Assembly (NCBI GenBank): GCA_963575745.1
Contig: CAUYUJ010003670.1
Span: 74,001-138,000, forward strand
DNA length: 64,000 nucleotides
Direction: 5' to 3'
DNA from: Prorocentrum cordatum
Taxonomy: Eukaryota > Sar > Dinophyceae > Prorocentrales > Prorocentraceae
In this document: piece by piece, positions 1 to 10,680 of the stretch
Layout of the letters: the number at the start of each line of letters is the position of its first letter
Position numbering within the stretch: the first letter of the stretch is position 1
Notes under the pieces: model-generated
What the model saw: only the letters and a program-made list of their open reading frames with translations
What the model was told of the DNA's origin: nothing
Database searches by the model: none
Position numbers and translations under genes: made by a program

Positions 1-560
1 TGTCCCGCAGGAGGCACCGCGACGAGCCCTTCGCCGACGTCATGCGCTACGGAGCGGAGCAGTGCCACGAGAGGCACTGCGACGAAGGAGCGTGCCGAAG
101 GGCGCGCGCCGCCAGTCCCGGCAGCTTTTGTTTTCGCTTCTAGGCCAGACCCCCCGGCAGCTGCTGACTCGGGGTCGGCAGGGCGTGCGCAGCCAGTCTC
201 AGAAGACTCAGGGCTGGGGTGTGCCGCAGGGCGCGCGCCGCCAGTCCTAGAAGACTCAGAGCTGGAGCATGCCACAGGGCGTGCGCCGCCAGTCCGAGCA
301 GCTTCTGTCTTCTTGTCTGGGCCAGCCGACTCGAGGGCGGCAGGGCGTGCGTTGCGAGTCTCAGCAGACTCAGAGCATGGGCATGCCGCCAGGCGTGCGC
401 CGCCAGTCCTAGAAGACTCAGAGCTGGAGCATGCCGTGGGGCGCGCGCCGCCAGTCTCAGCTTTTTCTGTCTTCTTGTCTGGGCCAGCAGACTCGGGGTC
501 GGCAGGGCTGGCACAGCCAGACTCTGCAGCTTCATTCCTTGCGACTGGACCGGGCGGCCC
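1..560. repeat. Degenerate 48-bp tandem repeat
   Basis: The core GCGCGCGCCGCCAGTC or a close variant recurs near 102, 183, 231, 279, 343, 387 and 438. Spacing is mostly 48 bp, with some longer steps. Between cores a segment like AGAAGACTCAGAGCTGGAGC is repeated. The overlapping frames that stay open on both strands are side effects of this repeat and I do not call them genes. The first 60 bases, rich in GCGACGAG and GGAGGCAC, loosely resemble the 25-bp minisatellite at 18285-18525. Confidence 0.75.
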
Positions 561-935
561 AGCAGCTGTCGACTCGGGGTCAGCCCATCTTGACGGGCCC
601 GAGGGCCCGCGCGATCAGCTCTCGAATCCGAGAGCTGTTCAGATGCAATCGTGGTTCCCCCCTGAACGAATTCGAGATGGTTGGCCTCGCGACGGGGCTT
701 GCGTGGCCAGCCTGAGCCACGGTCTCTTCTCCAACCTCCGATCCTCCCAACGCTCAGCATGCAGCGAGGGCGTCGCCAGCTGTCTGCGGTTTCCCCTGGG
801 CCGCGCGCGCATGTGTGCAGCGCCCCGTGAAGCACGGCCCCTAGCGAGCTCTTTAGGAAGCAATCGAGCTCTCTGCGACAGTTCACTTTTTCTCTGAATC
901 CTGTTGCTCAACAGTTTGGTCCTGATGTCGAGGAA
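561..935. other. No gene seen
   Basis: GC-rich unique-looking sequence between two repeat blocks. Open frames here have no recognisable domain or splice context. Confidence 0.5.
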
Positions 936-1250
936 CAAATCATCAGCACCACCGGCGTCCTCATCACTATCACCATCGTCATCAGCACCAACGTCAGCAT
1001 CACCAGCAGTATCAGCATCATCATCACCGTCATCAGCATCTTTATCATCATCATGATCAGCATCAGCATCAGCATCAGTAACATCATCAGCATCACCACC
1101 ATCATCATCACCATCACCATCACCATCACCAGCATCACCACCATCACCATCATCGCCATCATCATCAGTATTACCATTCGGATTCTCATCTTGGTTCTCA
1201 TCAGAATTATCCTTATCATTGCCATTATCCTTTCTCCTTTTTTTCTTGGC
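936..1250. repeat. Imperfect ATC/CAT trinucleotide microsatellite
   Basis: Long interrupted run of ATC/CAC/CAT/CAG triplets. Read on the minus strand it gives an Asp-rich open frame (DDDGDSDEDAGG-like), which is what a GAT/GAC triplet array produces and is not evidence for a protein. Confidence 0.9.
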
Positions 1251-1690
1251 GTGGTATTCGGGGCCCATCCCTGACTTGGGCCCCAGGGCCAAGAAACCAG
1301 CCCCAGAAATGTTTTTGAAAGCGATCGGGCCATAGTTGCAAGGGGATCCCGCCGTACCGACGAGGGGCATCCTGGATGCCAACAGGTGGGGAACACTATC
1401 AAAGATCTTGACCCCCGACGGATGGTGATGCCGTCTTTCTCGATGCTCCAGGAGACCTGTCCTTGGGTCCCCTGAAAACCTCGACGCTTTCCCCCGGGTT
1501 GGTAGACTTGTCCAATTTGAGTAGTTTGGAAAACGGCCTTTAGAGACCGAAACCATTGAAACAAATCCGTTGCGATTGTTTCAAGGCTGTGGTTATCTGC
1601 CCCCTCTCTCCAGCAGTGGGTTCGGAGGCCCGAATTCGCCCCCCAGAATTGTCCCCGGCCCTCGATCATCGATCCTCGACCGATCCCCTG
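1251..1690. other. No gene seen
   Basis: Unique-looking sequence with no recognisable coding domain, RNA gene or long repeat. Confidence 0.4.
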
Positions 1691-1699
1691 GGCCCCCAG

Positions 1700-1795
1700 G
1701 AGCAGTACTCCAGCTCGTCCGCCAGCAGCTTCCAGCGCGTGCTGCCCGAGCACGCGCTGGGAGCTGCTCAGTGGCCTGGCGGCCTTCTCCTTCCT
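1700..1795 (+). pseudogene. Fragment of the EWYPGL-module exon
   Basis: Directly after a C-rich tract ending in CCCCCAG, the plus strand reads EQYSSSSASSFQRVL and continues through a histidine/alanine-containing stretch. It matches the middle of the better copies at 4237 and 30319, where the same place reads EWYPGLTPSSPASSFQRVL and EWYPGLNASSAFQDFQAF. The N-terminal cysteine-containing half is absent. The preceding pyrimidine tract plus AG looks like a 3' splice site. Function is unknown. I infer a broken duplicated exon, because the flanks give no complete gene. Confidence 0.45.
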
Positions 1796-2054
1796 ACCTG
1801 GTTTCCCGCGCGGGTGGGGCATTGCGAAGTGCCAAGCTGCTCGGCCTGGCCCTCTCTCTCTGGTCTCATTGCGCAAGCTGCGCACATGAACGACGAAGGA
1901 AAACGGGTTTGTCTGCGTGGACGTTGGCGCGTAAGCTGCTCGCATAAGGTCGGCGTGAGCGCTCTCGTATCTCACGTCGCGTGCCGCACTGGCGGCCCGC
2001 GTAAGCCACCGTGTAAGGTCGCCGTGCGTTCTCGCGTAAGACCCGTTTCTGATC

Positions 2055-2630
2055 GTCGCTCACATGGCGCCCAAACCGAACTGTTTTGCTGCCGCGCTTC
2101 CCTCCCAGGAGCGGCGCCCAGGTTGCAGGAACAGCTGTGGAATCGAACAACCCAGGAAAGGCCGCCTAGAGCAACAGTTAGGAAACAAGACCATGCAGCT
2201 CGGGGAAGGCCTCTGGACTCAGGCCTCGCACCACTGGTTGTTCAATGAAAAACTGCTTTCTAGGCATATGTGGAAAAATCCGGATCCTCAAGCCTGGACA
2301 AATAAATCCTTTGGGCCCGCATGAGTGGTACCCCGGCCCTGGCCTTCTGTCTCTGAAATGAAGTGGCGCAAACAGCATGCACACCGCGCCCAAAACCAGA
2401 TTTGTTTTGCTGTCACCCCTCCCTCCGAGGACTTCAAAAATCAAAACAACTGCATACACATTTTTCGGAGGTCCTGGCGTTTTTCTTGTATCGGCGCAGA
2501 GCCCCTCTCCCTGGCGCGCGAAGCGCGCCGGAGTACCTACGAGAATTTATGCTTATGTATTGCGTACTTCCTCCGAGGAGTGGCACCCAGGCTTTGCCTC
2601 AAGTGGCGCAAACAACAGGCAAGTAGTGCC
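2055..2630 (+). repeat. Three diverged copies of an acceptor-plus-exon-start unit
   Basis: Three related segments begin near 2060, 2315 and 2565. The shared content is a CGCGCCCAAA / TTGTTTTGCTG stretch, a CCCTCCC-type pyrimidine tract ending in AG, then GGAGTGG(C/T)ACCCAGG, and in the last two copies AAGTGGCGCAAACA. The translated exon starts read ERRPGC, EWYPGP and EEWHPGF, all degenerate versions of EEWYPGL. The repeated unit therefore seems to contain an intron 3' end plus the first codons of an exon. Confidence 0.45.
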
Positions 2631-2679
2631 AAAGGTTAGAACTATTGGAGAGGACTTAAGGCCGGTGCCGCCGACCATG

Positions 2680-2993
<314 letters not shown>

Positions 2994-2997
2994 CGCT

Positions 2998-3480
2998 ATG
3001 GGGTCTACTGAGGCTCTTGGGGCCTCATTGGAGCCTCGGGGGGTGTCTTGGGGCTTCCTGGGGGTGTCATGGCTGCCTCTGAGGGCGTCTTGGGGGGCTT
3101 CCCGGGGCGCATCTGGGGGCTTCCTGGAAGCCTCTCAGGCCGAGGGCTCGAAATGTCAGTTCGGGTCCCCCGTCTGGGCTTCCTCTTGGAGCCGTCTTGG
3201 GGGCCTCATGGGCTGTTTTGGAGGCCTCTTGCGCGGTCTTGGGGCCCTTTTGGTTTGTTCTGGGGCCCTCTTGGAGGCCTCTTGGGCGATCTTGGGGGCC
3301 TTTTGGGCTGTCTTTGAGCGTTGGGAAGCCGACAAGGCGAGAACGCCAACATCTTCCAAAAACTGAAGGAAATTCGGTGATGTTTGTACCTTGGGGCCCT
3401 CTTGGGAGTGCTCTTGGAGGCCTGTTGGGGACTTTTAAAGACCTCTTGAGCCGTCTGGAGGCTACTTCGGCGTCTTGGAC
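2998..3480 (+). repeat. CTTGGGGGCCTC minisatellite with anchor segment
   Basis: Repeated short units like GGCCTCTTGGGG follow the GAC array directly. A non-repetitive anchor near 3138-3180 (GAGGGCTCGAAATGTC, then TCGGGTCCCCCGTCTGG) and a second near 3328 (GGGAAGCCGACAAGGCGAGA) recur in the block at 22680-23345. The long Gly/Leu/Ser-rich open frames are repeat artefacts. Confidence 0.8.
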
Positions 3481-3599
3481 TGATAATTGATCATTCGGCG
3501 ATTCGAAGCCCGGGAGGACCGTGTTAGCGGCCTCTTGGGCCCCTCTGGGCCCTGGAATCGCCTGGCGGGGATGCGTATCTGGGGGGCGACCCAGCCCCC

Positions 3600-3865
3600 G
3601 GGACCCCACCCCTGGGTGTCACCCCTGGGTGTCACCCCCTGGGACCCCCTCCTCGGGACCCCCAGCGGGGAAGGGATCAAAAGGGAAGGGGCATCCCTTC
3701 GACTCAGCTACGACGTTGCTCAATGTCGGTTTGGCTGGTGCGCTTCAGGAGGCGGGCCCTGGGCAAGGAGACGGGTGACGACGGAGCCGACGGAGACAGA
3801 GACGACAAGGAGACGACGGAGACGGAGACGACGATGGAGACGACGAGGAGACGACGGAGACGACA

Positions 3866-3897
<32 letters not shown>

Positions 3898-3905
3898 ATG
3901 GCGAC
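3600..3905. repeat. Short CCCTGGGTGTCAC repeats and an imperfect GAC/GGA tract
   Basis: A 13-bp unit CCCTGGGTGTCAC is repeated near 3608-3645. A mixed GACGGAGAC/GACGAC tract follows at about 3775-3900. Confidence 0.75.
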
Positions 3906-4039
3906 CAACGGAGGAGCGTCTTCCACACGCCGACGGGGTCGGCGGATTTTGATCCCGCCCCTCCCTCGAGGATTGGTACCCTCCCTCTGCTGTCCCTCCC
4001 GTTGCTACCTCCTCTGTGCGGATTTCTCGGATCGGCCCG

Positions 4040-4236
4040 TTTTTTCTTCCTCCCTCATCCAATCCTCCCTCTCTCCCTCTATCCCTCTATCACTCTCCCT
4101 CTCCCTCGCCCTCCCCCTCCCCTTCCCCCCTCCCCCTGTCCCTCCCTCCCCCTCCTCTCCCACTCCCTCTCCCTCTCCCTTGCGCCCTCCCCTCCCCTTC
4201 TCCCTCCCCCTCTCCCGCTCCCGCCTCCCTCCCCCC
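4040..4236 (+). repeat. Pyrimidine-rich CCCTCT tract
   Basis: About 200 bp of C/T-only sequence, mostly CCCTCT and CTCCCC units. It runs straight into CCCCCCGAG and the exon-like fragment at 4237, so it could act as a very long polypyrimidine tract of an intron 3' end. Confidence 0.85.
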
Positions 4237-4420
4237 GAGGAGTGGTACCCGGGCCTCACCCCGAGCTCCCCCGCGAGCAGCTTCCAGCGCGTGCTCTTCC
4301 GGCAGGGCATGGGCGGCTGCCGGCGGCCCTGCGGCGACGCCGCGGGCCCCCGCCACGCCAGCGCCCGCGGGCGTCACGAGTCCGGCGCCCCGGGCGGCTC
4401 GTCCGCCGGGCCCTCGAGCA
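4237..4420 (+). pseudogene. EWYPGL-module exon, C-terminal half
   Basis: The plus strand reads EEWYPGLTPSSPASSFQRVL and then a segment containing GGCRRPCGDAA. It closely follows the full copy at 30319 but lacks the upstream cysteine-containing part. A long pyrimidine tract and AG precede it directly, as expected for a 3' splice site. I recall similar EWYPGL plus SSF..FQ plus cysteine modules as common in predicted secreted or multidomain dinoflagellate proteins; that is memory, not a search. Past the cysteines the frame runs on without recognisable content, so the donor end is unclear. Confidence 0.5.
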
Positions 4421-4740
4421 GCAAGGCCCTTGGCCTCTCCTCTCCGTGGGGGCAGAAAAGAATTCAGACACATCCTTGGGGGGAAAAGGAGAGTACACAT
4501 CACAAACAAAAATGTCCTTCGCCTCCCCCCTCTCGCTCCTCTCGTCCTTCGTCCTTCGTCCTCGTGCGTGGACTCTACCCCCCCCCCGGCGTTATCGGTC
4601 CCCCTTTCGGGTACGTAAGGTATATATGATTCTGACCACATGTCCATCCTGAAAATGAATTTACACTATCCCCGGGGGGCCGGGTTCCTCCCCTGAGGTT
4701 CCCTTGTTAAAAAACACGATGCGGTGACATTTTTCTTCTA
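4421..4740. other. No gene seen
   Basis: Contains short C-runs and a TATATATG patch near 4620. No coding or RNA feature is supported. Confidence 0.4.
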
Positions 4741-4744
4741 ACGC

Positions 4745-5258
4745 AGCACTTTTTCACGAATCCCTTGCAAAACATGGGACGAAGTGCACGCGCGCGTCGT
4801 CGCGCGCGCATTCCGAAATCCTTCAAAAATCTTCGGTACCGGAAGGATTTCGCAATCGAGTTTCCAAAAAACATACAAAAACACAGGGCTTCGTAACACT
4901 GATTTGCTAAAAAAGCTTACGCGCGAGCTCCTGCGAAATCTTAAGAAAACCATTTTTTTTTTTTTTTTTTTTTTTTTTCTCTTTTTTTTTTCTCCAATAT
5001 TTGCACAGCATGCTATTAAACGGGCGTCGCGCACGCATGTCGAAATCTGTCGAACGCCCTTGCGCGTGTGCCGTCGCGAGAATCCTCTGCAAAACTGGGA
5101 CGAAGTGCAGACGCGCGCGTCGTCGCGCGCGTACGCCGAAATCCTTCAAAACCCATCGGTTTCGGAAGAATTTCAAAATCGCGCGTCCAAGAAACTTACA
5201 AAAAACACAAGGTTTCGCAACACGGATTTTCAACAAAAGCGTGCGCGCACGCGCTCTT

Positions 5259-5260
<2 letters not shown>
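4745..5260 (+). repeat. Direct duplication of about 190 bp, each copy followed by a homopolymer or triplet array
   Basis: Copy 1 (about 4750-4945) and copy 2 (about 5070-5260) share CAAAAC(AT)GGGACGAAGTGCA, CGCGCGTCGTCGCGCGCG, CCGAAATCCTTCAAAA, TTTCAAAATCG-like and AACACAGGGCTTCG-like segments in the same order. Copy 1 runs into poly-T and copy 2 into (GTC)n. A weaker partial copy lies near 5020-5060. Confidence 0.7.
4951..4993 (+). repeat. Poly-T tract
   Basis: About 28 consecutive T, one C-T-C interruption, then a further T run. Confidence 0.95.
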
Positions 5261-5320
<60 letters not shown>

Positions 5321-5474
5321 CTCCCTCCTCCCGTCGTCGTCGCCTACGTCGTCCTCTGTCTTTCCTCGTGTTCGTCGTCGTCGTCCTCTTTGGCGTCGTG
5401 GTCGTTTCCGTCGTCGTTGTCGCCGTGGTCGTCCTTCCTCCTCCTCCCTCGTCGTCGTCCCTCCTATTTCGTCG

Positions 5475-5530
<56 letters not shown>

Positions 5531-5929
5531 TTCCCTCCTCCCTCGTCGTTGTCGTCGGCGTCGCCGTCCTTCCTCCTTCGTCGTCGCTCGCGTCGTCGCT
5601 GTCCTCCCTCCTCCCTCGTCGTTGTCGTCGTTGTCGTCGTTGTCGCCGTCGTCGTCCTCCCTCCTCCCTCGTCGTCGTCATCGTCTTCGTTGGCGACGTC
5701 GTCGTCGTCGTCTTCGTCGTCATCGTCGTCTTCGTCGTCGACATCGTCGTCGTCGTCGTCAGCGTCGTCGTCGTTGTCTTCGTCGTCGTCGTCGGCGTCG
5801 TCGTCGTCGTCGTCGTCGGTGTCGTCGTCGTCGTCGGCGTCGTCGTCGTCCGCGACGTCGTCGGCGTCATCGTCGTCGTCGTCGTCGTCGGTGTCGTCGT
5901 CGTCGTCGGTGTCGTCGTCGTCGTCGTCG

Positions 5930-5989
<60 letters not shown>

Positions 5990-6135
5990 TCGGCGTCGGC
6001 GTCGTCGTCGGTGTCGTCGTCGTCGTCGTCGTCGTCGAAGTCGTCGGAGTCGTCGTCAGTGTCGTCATAGTCGTCGTCGGCATCGTCGTAGTCGTCGTCG
6101 TTGTCGCTGTCGTCGTCGGCGTCGGTGTCGTTGCC
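5256..6135 (+). repeat. (GTC)n microsatellite
   Basis: About 880 bp of GTC/CGT triplets with occasional CCTCCCTCC and GGC/ATC interruptions. It is the reverse-complement class of the GAC arrays at 2680 and 23736. The long Ser/Arg/Val open frames in it have no supporting evidence. Confidence 0.97.
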
Positions 6136-6585
6136 AAGTGCCTTTGGTACCTACCGTCAAGGTCTTAAGAGGTCTTGCGACCAAGTTGCGGGTGGGAGGG
6201 TGGGATATCTGCACGAGCAGTGGAGAGGACAGTTTCAAGGCAGTCAAAGTAGATTACACCACATAGGTTGTTCCACATAGGTTGCTAGAAACAAGCTATT
6301 TTGGGAAACGCTGGTGTTTGCTGTCAGGACGGTGGGATCTTGGGGAGTGACGGGACGAGGCCACCGCAGCTCGCATCAAAAGGCAATACCCGCGCCACCC
6401 CCCGCAAGGTCGACGGCCACCTGCGTAGCAGCGCGCGGGCGGCCGGGAGCTCGAAGAAGAAGGCCCCATGCGGGGGGGTTGCCCGCCTGCTGCCCGGAGC
6501 ATTCAGGACGGCGCATTTTTCGAGTAGGAGATCGACTACATACTTAGTTTTTTGGTTCTCGTAGGGCTCACGAGAAATTTGCAGA

Positions 6586-6607
6586 ATGTTTGTAGATCTA
6601 CAAACAT
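6586..6607. repeat. 22-bp perfect palindrome
   Basis: The left half is ATGTTTGTAGA and the right half is its exact reverse complement, centred on AGATCT. It sits in locally AT-rich sequence. It could form a cruciform or bind a dimeric protein; nothing else suggests a role. Confidence 0.9.
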
Positions 6608-6689
6608 GTTTTTGTTTCACATTGGACGAAAAATCAAGTTTGAGGTACACAAATTCTGTAGTCGGTCTCCCATTCGAAGTCTTCAGGAG

Positions 6690-6915
6690 CAACTGGTAAG
6701 GCTTCGGGTTGCGTGCAGACGTGCTCGCATCGTGGCAAAAAACGAGATGGGAGGTTCTTGGCCGTTTCTGGCCTTTGGTGTCCCTTGCGGGGTTTCGGGA
6801 CCGTCAAAAACGGTTCGAGATAAGAAACGGGCCCTGTGGAATGGGTCAGGGTTTCCGGAGATCGCGCATTCTAGAATCAGGGACCAGTGGTAAGGCTTCG
6901 GGTTGCGCACAGACA
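6690..6915 (+). repeat. Pair of about 25-bp direct repeats
   Basis: TGGTAAGGCTTCGGGTTGCG followed by a short variable part and CAGAC occurs near 6693 and again near 6889. About 195 bp separate the starts. The enclosed DNA contains one copy of the dispersed GGGACCGTCA motif. Confidence 0.75.
6789..6828 (+). repeat. Dispersed GGGACCGTCA motif, copy 1
   Basis: Reads GGGACCGTCAAAAACGGTTC then GAGATAAGAAA. Member of a short dispersed family also seen near 7257, 21036, 21438, 21909, 34241 and 34824. Confidence 0.6.
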
Positions 6916-7256
6916 GCCCCCTCAGATAAATTTGGCTGGCCTCAACAAGCCCCTTGGGTAGTCCCAGCTGTCCTCAACAGGCGCCCGAGTAGCCCGGGGC
7001 GGTCTCAAGCCTGGGTGATTCTGCTGATGTGATGTGAGATCTGAAAGTCGTGAGGTGCCTCGGGAGAAGTGTTTGCTCAACCTCTTTGGGCGGGGGACAT
7101 GGGCGAGGGAATGTCGGGTCCCCGATGGATTATATGAGTCCCTCATGAAGGGTGGGCTGTCATGATGGATGCATGCTGCATGTGAAAGAATTGAGCAGTT
7201 TGTCAAAGTAATTGTTGTTGCTACTGCAAGTTTCGGCTTCTGGGAGCTCTTGCAAG

Positions 7257-7300
7257 GCTCCAGGACTGTCAAACATCTACTCGGGATGGCGAAGAACAAG
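7257..7300 (+). repeat. Dispersed GGGACCGTCA motif, copy 2
   Basis: Reads CCAGGACTGTCAAACA, then ACTCGGGATGGCGAAGAA. More diverged than the other copies. Confidence 0.45.
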
Positions 7301-7529
7301 TCCCAGGGAAGGGACAACACCTCCAGGGGCCCACGCTGCAGAAATGAGCTTGGCGCAAAGCCCAACCCTTTCTTCTAAACACGTGGTGACTATAAGCAGG
7401 ACCGCTTAATACGCAAGATCAAGCTGAGGGATCTGCAGTACTCCTGAACGCTTCGCCGGCAAATGTCAGACCGTAGTCAATGTTCCTCATTCACGCACGC
7501 GCTCTCGCGATTCAAATCGCACATGGGGG

Positions 7530-8440
7530 ACTACGAAAAGTGTTAAGGGTGTGCCGGCATGGGCGCGGGGCGACGCCATGCGAACGCAGCCAATGGAGCC
7601 TTCGGTGGTGCTCCCTATACAGCAACGAAACGTGTGAGGGGTCTGGCGAACTGGAGCGAGACCATGCGAACGCAGCCACTGGAGCCTTCGATGGAGTTCT
7701 TTATGAGGCAACGACGCGTGTGAGGGCCGTGCCGAAATGGGGCGGAGCACCATGTGAACCCAGCCAATGTGGCCTTCGTTGAAGCTCTACTTGGGGCCAC
7801 GACGCATGTGAGGGGTGTGCCAAGGTGGGGCGGGGCACCATACGAACCTAACCACTGGGGCCTTTCGTGGAGCTCCTTATGGGGCCCCGGAGATTGTGTG
7901 GGGTGTGCAATGGAGCGGGACACCATATGAACCCAGCCTCTGGGTCCGATGGGGCCACGAAGCGTGAGAGAGGTGCGCCGATACAGGGCGGGCCACCATG
8001 TGAACCCAGCAAGTGGGGCAAATGTTGGGGCTCCCTGTGCGGCCACGAAGCGTGTGACGGGTGTGTCGACATGGGGCGTGCCACCATGCGAACCCAGCCA
8101 CTGGGATCTTCAGGGGAGCTCGCCAGGGGGTCACGAAACGCGTGTGGGGTCCGCCGAGAGGGGGCGGGGCACCGAGCTTCCCATGAGGCCACGCAATGTG
8201 TGAGGGGTTTGTGCTGAAATGGGGCGGGCCACCACGTGGACCCTGTCGCTGGGGCTTTCTGTGGAGCTACCAATGTGTCTTGGGCCTTTTGTGGAGTTCC
8301 CTGGGGGGCCACGAAACATGTAGTGGTGTGCCGAAAAGAGGCGGAACACCATGCAACCCGGCCATTGGGGCCTGCTCCCGTTGGGGTTGCGAGAAGTGTG
8401 AGGGGCGTGCCGACATCGGCTCGGCCTTGAAGCCGCGCTT
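7530..8440 (+). repeat. About ten units of an 88-bp tandem repeat
   Basis: The landmark CACCATG(T/C)GAACCCAGCC recurs near 7576, 7662, 7750, 7838, 7923, 7996 and 8084, with diverged copies to about 8350. Spacing is mostly 85-88 bp. Each unit also holds GGCCACGAAGCGTGTGAGG and GCCTTC.GTGGAGCTCC. Because 88 is not a multiple of 3, the repeat appears in all frames of several open stretches, so those are not genes. Confidence 0.85.
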
Positions 8441-8637
8441 CGGCGTGCACAGCAGGCAGATATTGACAATTCCCATTCTTCCTGTGCCGGCGCAATCGTA
8501 CACCCCAGGGATTGGGCCCAGCCTCTCACCACCCACCAAACCACCCTAACCCAACCCAAAGGCTCAGATTTACCCTCGATTTCTAGTAGGGGGGGGGTCG
8601 GGAAACATAGAGAAAACACGCGTGGAACCCGTACCCC

Positions 8638-8668
8638 CCCAACCCGAAATTCGGGTCTTCGGGTTGGG
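8638..8668. repeat. Hairpin with 11-bp stem
   Basis: CCCAACCCGAA at 8638-8648 pairs perfectly with TTCGGGTTGGG at 8658-8668, leaving a 9-nt loop. An inner alternative stem CCCGAA-A-TTCGGG overlaps it. Role unknown. Confidence 0.8.
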
Positions 8669-9002
8669 TTGGGGTGGTTTGGTAGGTAGTCAGCTTCTAG
8701 TCGATTGTTCAGTCACCTGGAGCCAACATTAGTTCAAGTCCCTCGTCGGTGGAAGCACCTATGCCTTCCTCCTCCACAGTCTTCGCTGGTGGGAACACCC
8801 GCGGTGGCGCGAACGAAACGTTTCATCCGAGCGCTTCCACCCGACACCGTATGCCATTGCCCTGGTCGACATTCGGATCGCTGAGAATCGATCGGTCCCC
8901 AATGAGGTCCAATATCGAGTTGACCGTGTGGAGTCACACAAAGGTGCATAATCCACTGCCATCCAGACGCTCCGCGACTGCCCCCTCGCCATTGAGGCGC
9001 AG
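8669..9002. other. No gene seen
   Basis: Lies just upstream of the first recognisable gag sequence, so it may include the 5' part of the retroelement. I found no long terminal repeat that can be paired with a 3' copy. Confidence 0.35.
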
Positions 9003-9524
9003 CTCGTAAGCGTCAGGGATACAGGCGCTGCCGCTGTCAGGACCCTACACGACGAGATCCTGACATTACGGCAGGTTCCTGCCACTGAGGTACACGGGAC
9101 CACGGAGCAACAGCTCCGTGATGCCCTAATTTCGCTTCGTGATCACGTTGGTTTGACCAATCCTCAATTCAGAGAGTACCGCCACCACTTCCGAGTTCAC
9201 GGCATGCTGTGCACTGCCGGGATGGCTATTGCTCAACGTCTTGATGCATCAGAGGGCCGTGTGCCAGCGCTTGAGAATCGAGTCTCCACGGTCGAGCAGC
9301 AGTTGTCTGACGTGCAGGCCGCACTGGCTGAGTTGCATGTTGTGCGGGCCCAGACAGCGCTGCTGGGCACCCCGACTTCGGTTCACGATTTCGCCCCCGT
9401 CGCCGCCGAGATGGCCGGGGTAAGGAAGGCGGCGGGCCGCGCGCAGTTGCGACTCACCCAGGCCTCCCGCGAAAGAGACGCTGAAAGGGCGCGGGCCGAG
9501 ACTTTACCCACCCGTTTGGAATGA
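9003..9524 (+). pseudogene. Copia gag N-terminal region (coiled coil)
   Basis: One frame reads without stop from about 9003 to the TGA at 9524. Internal heptad-like stretches such as ENRVSTVEQQLSDVQAALAE suggest a coiled coil. The preceding part (QLRDALISLRDHVGLTNPQ) is in the same frame, so the first methionine (9153) is probably not the true start. It is rich in Ala, Arg, Glu and Gln, as expected for the N-terminal, multimer-forming part of gag. After the stop, coding character resumes in another frame at about 9588, which indicates a frameshift. The link to gag comes from position upstream of the clear gag C-terminal part. Confidence 0.5.
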
Positions 9525-10194
9525 GAAACTAGAGCGCGAAGCACACAATCGACGTGCTCCCAGCGAGCTTATGACACCAACGGCGAGGTGCGTTGTCTAC
9601 GACAGAGCATCGAGCAGTTGCAGAACGATCTCACGACCGCCGAAGCCACCTTGACGGCTCATGTTAGCGACGCCAAGATCCATGTCCCTTCGCAACCTCC
9701 AGAAACCACCTCCGACAATCGCCCAAACCTCGCCGATGGAAGCGCCCGCGCAGGACAACCGCGACGTACTTCGCCAGGGGCTGCCTCTGCAGCAGCCCCA
9801 TCGCAGACGCGTGCGTCACGTATCTCCTGTGCGTGCATCATTGCCGACGCCGCCAATGTTGTCGCGGAAGTTTTCAAATTATTCTCATGGTGGCATTACT
9901 CCGATTGCGGAATCAGCTACTGTGGGCATTCCTCAACTGCCACGTTTTTCTCAGTCACGAGAGTGGCAACACATGGCCAGGGGAAATTTCGGCAATGCGT
10001 CAGGACGTCCTGCTAAGGCGTGCACCTTTCTCTGCGTTGCCGAACGCCCTGATGCTACATTTGAGGGCCTTCAAGACTGTGGCGACTTCGAGCATCGATT
10101 GCAAGGTCGCCGCTGGCCTTTCGGCTGTTCTTACTACTGAGCTCCGTTGCCGCATGAAGAACCTCGAAGCTCAGGGGCGCAAAGCCAGCCGCAT

Positions 10195-10680
10195 GCTGAA
10201 AAAAGGCAGATCTAGTGGGTTAGCTTACAATGCTACACGGAAGGCAGCGACCCCATGCACGGCATGGAACGTCTCCATGCCATCCGCATGCGAGACGACG
10301 ACATCCAACGGTTTGTCGTGGGTTTTGACAATTTCCTCTTTGAGTGCCGTGATCCACTGGACACGAAGGTACTCGAGTCATTGTTCCGATCTCAGATCGG
10401 CAGACGCCCATGGATGAAGTATGACATGCGCAACTATGACAACATGAAGATGGGCGACTCCAATCGCGCATGCGATTGGCTGCGAGAGCGTGTTTTGGCC
10501 AACGTCGAGATGCGCCGACTCGAACGTAAACGTCGCAACCTCAAGGACGGGGCGACTCGCCACGAAGTGGCCGTGTGCGTGGCGTACAAGGCAGGCCGTT
10601 GCAAAAACGGGGAACCGTGCAGACTGCTACGCGCTGGCTCCGGCAACCGCTCCACGCCGCGACCGCCCAGGCGCGCGTCG
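10195..10680 (+). pseudogene. Copia gag C-terminal region with zinc-binding motif
   Basis: The segment contains KVLESLFRSQIGRRPWMKYD, then NYDNMKMGDSNRACDWLRER and an Arg-rich helix EMRRLERKRRNL, followed by VCVAYKAGRCKNGEPC. The pattern of L..LF..QI, a Tyr-rich spacer, an Arg/Glu-rich helix and a CCCH-like cysteine motif is the usual end of gag in dinoflagellate copia elements. The final His of the zinc motif is not visible in this frame, so binding is probably lost. The downstream Arg/Pro-rich frame to 10854 looks like shadow reading of GC-rich linker DNA. Confidence 0.6.

Larger units (their letters stand above)
6136..7525. other. Unique-looking DNA with dispersed motifs; no gene seen
   Basis: Holds a 22-bp palindrome, a 200-bp-spaced direct repeat and two copies of the dispersed GGGAC(C/T)GTCA motif, listed separately. 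No open frame shows a recognisable domain. Confidence 0.4.

Noticed and set aside
8725-8755. AGTTCAAGTCCCTCGTC, resembling a tRNA T-arm
   Set aside because: No matching acceptor stem, anticodon arm or D-arm could be placed around it.
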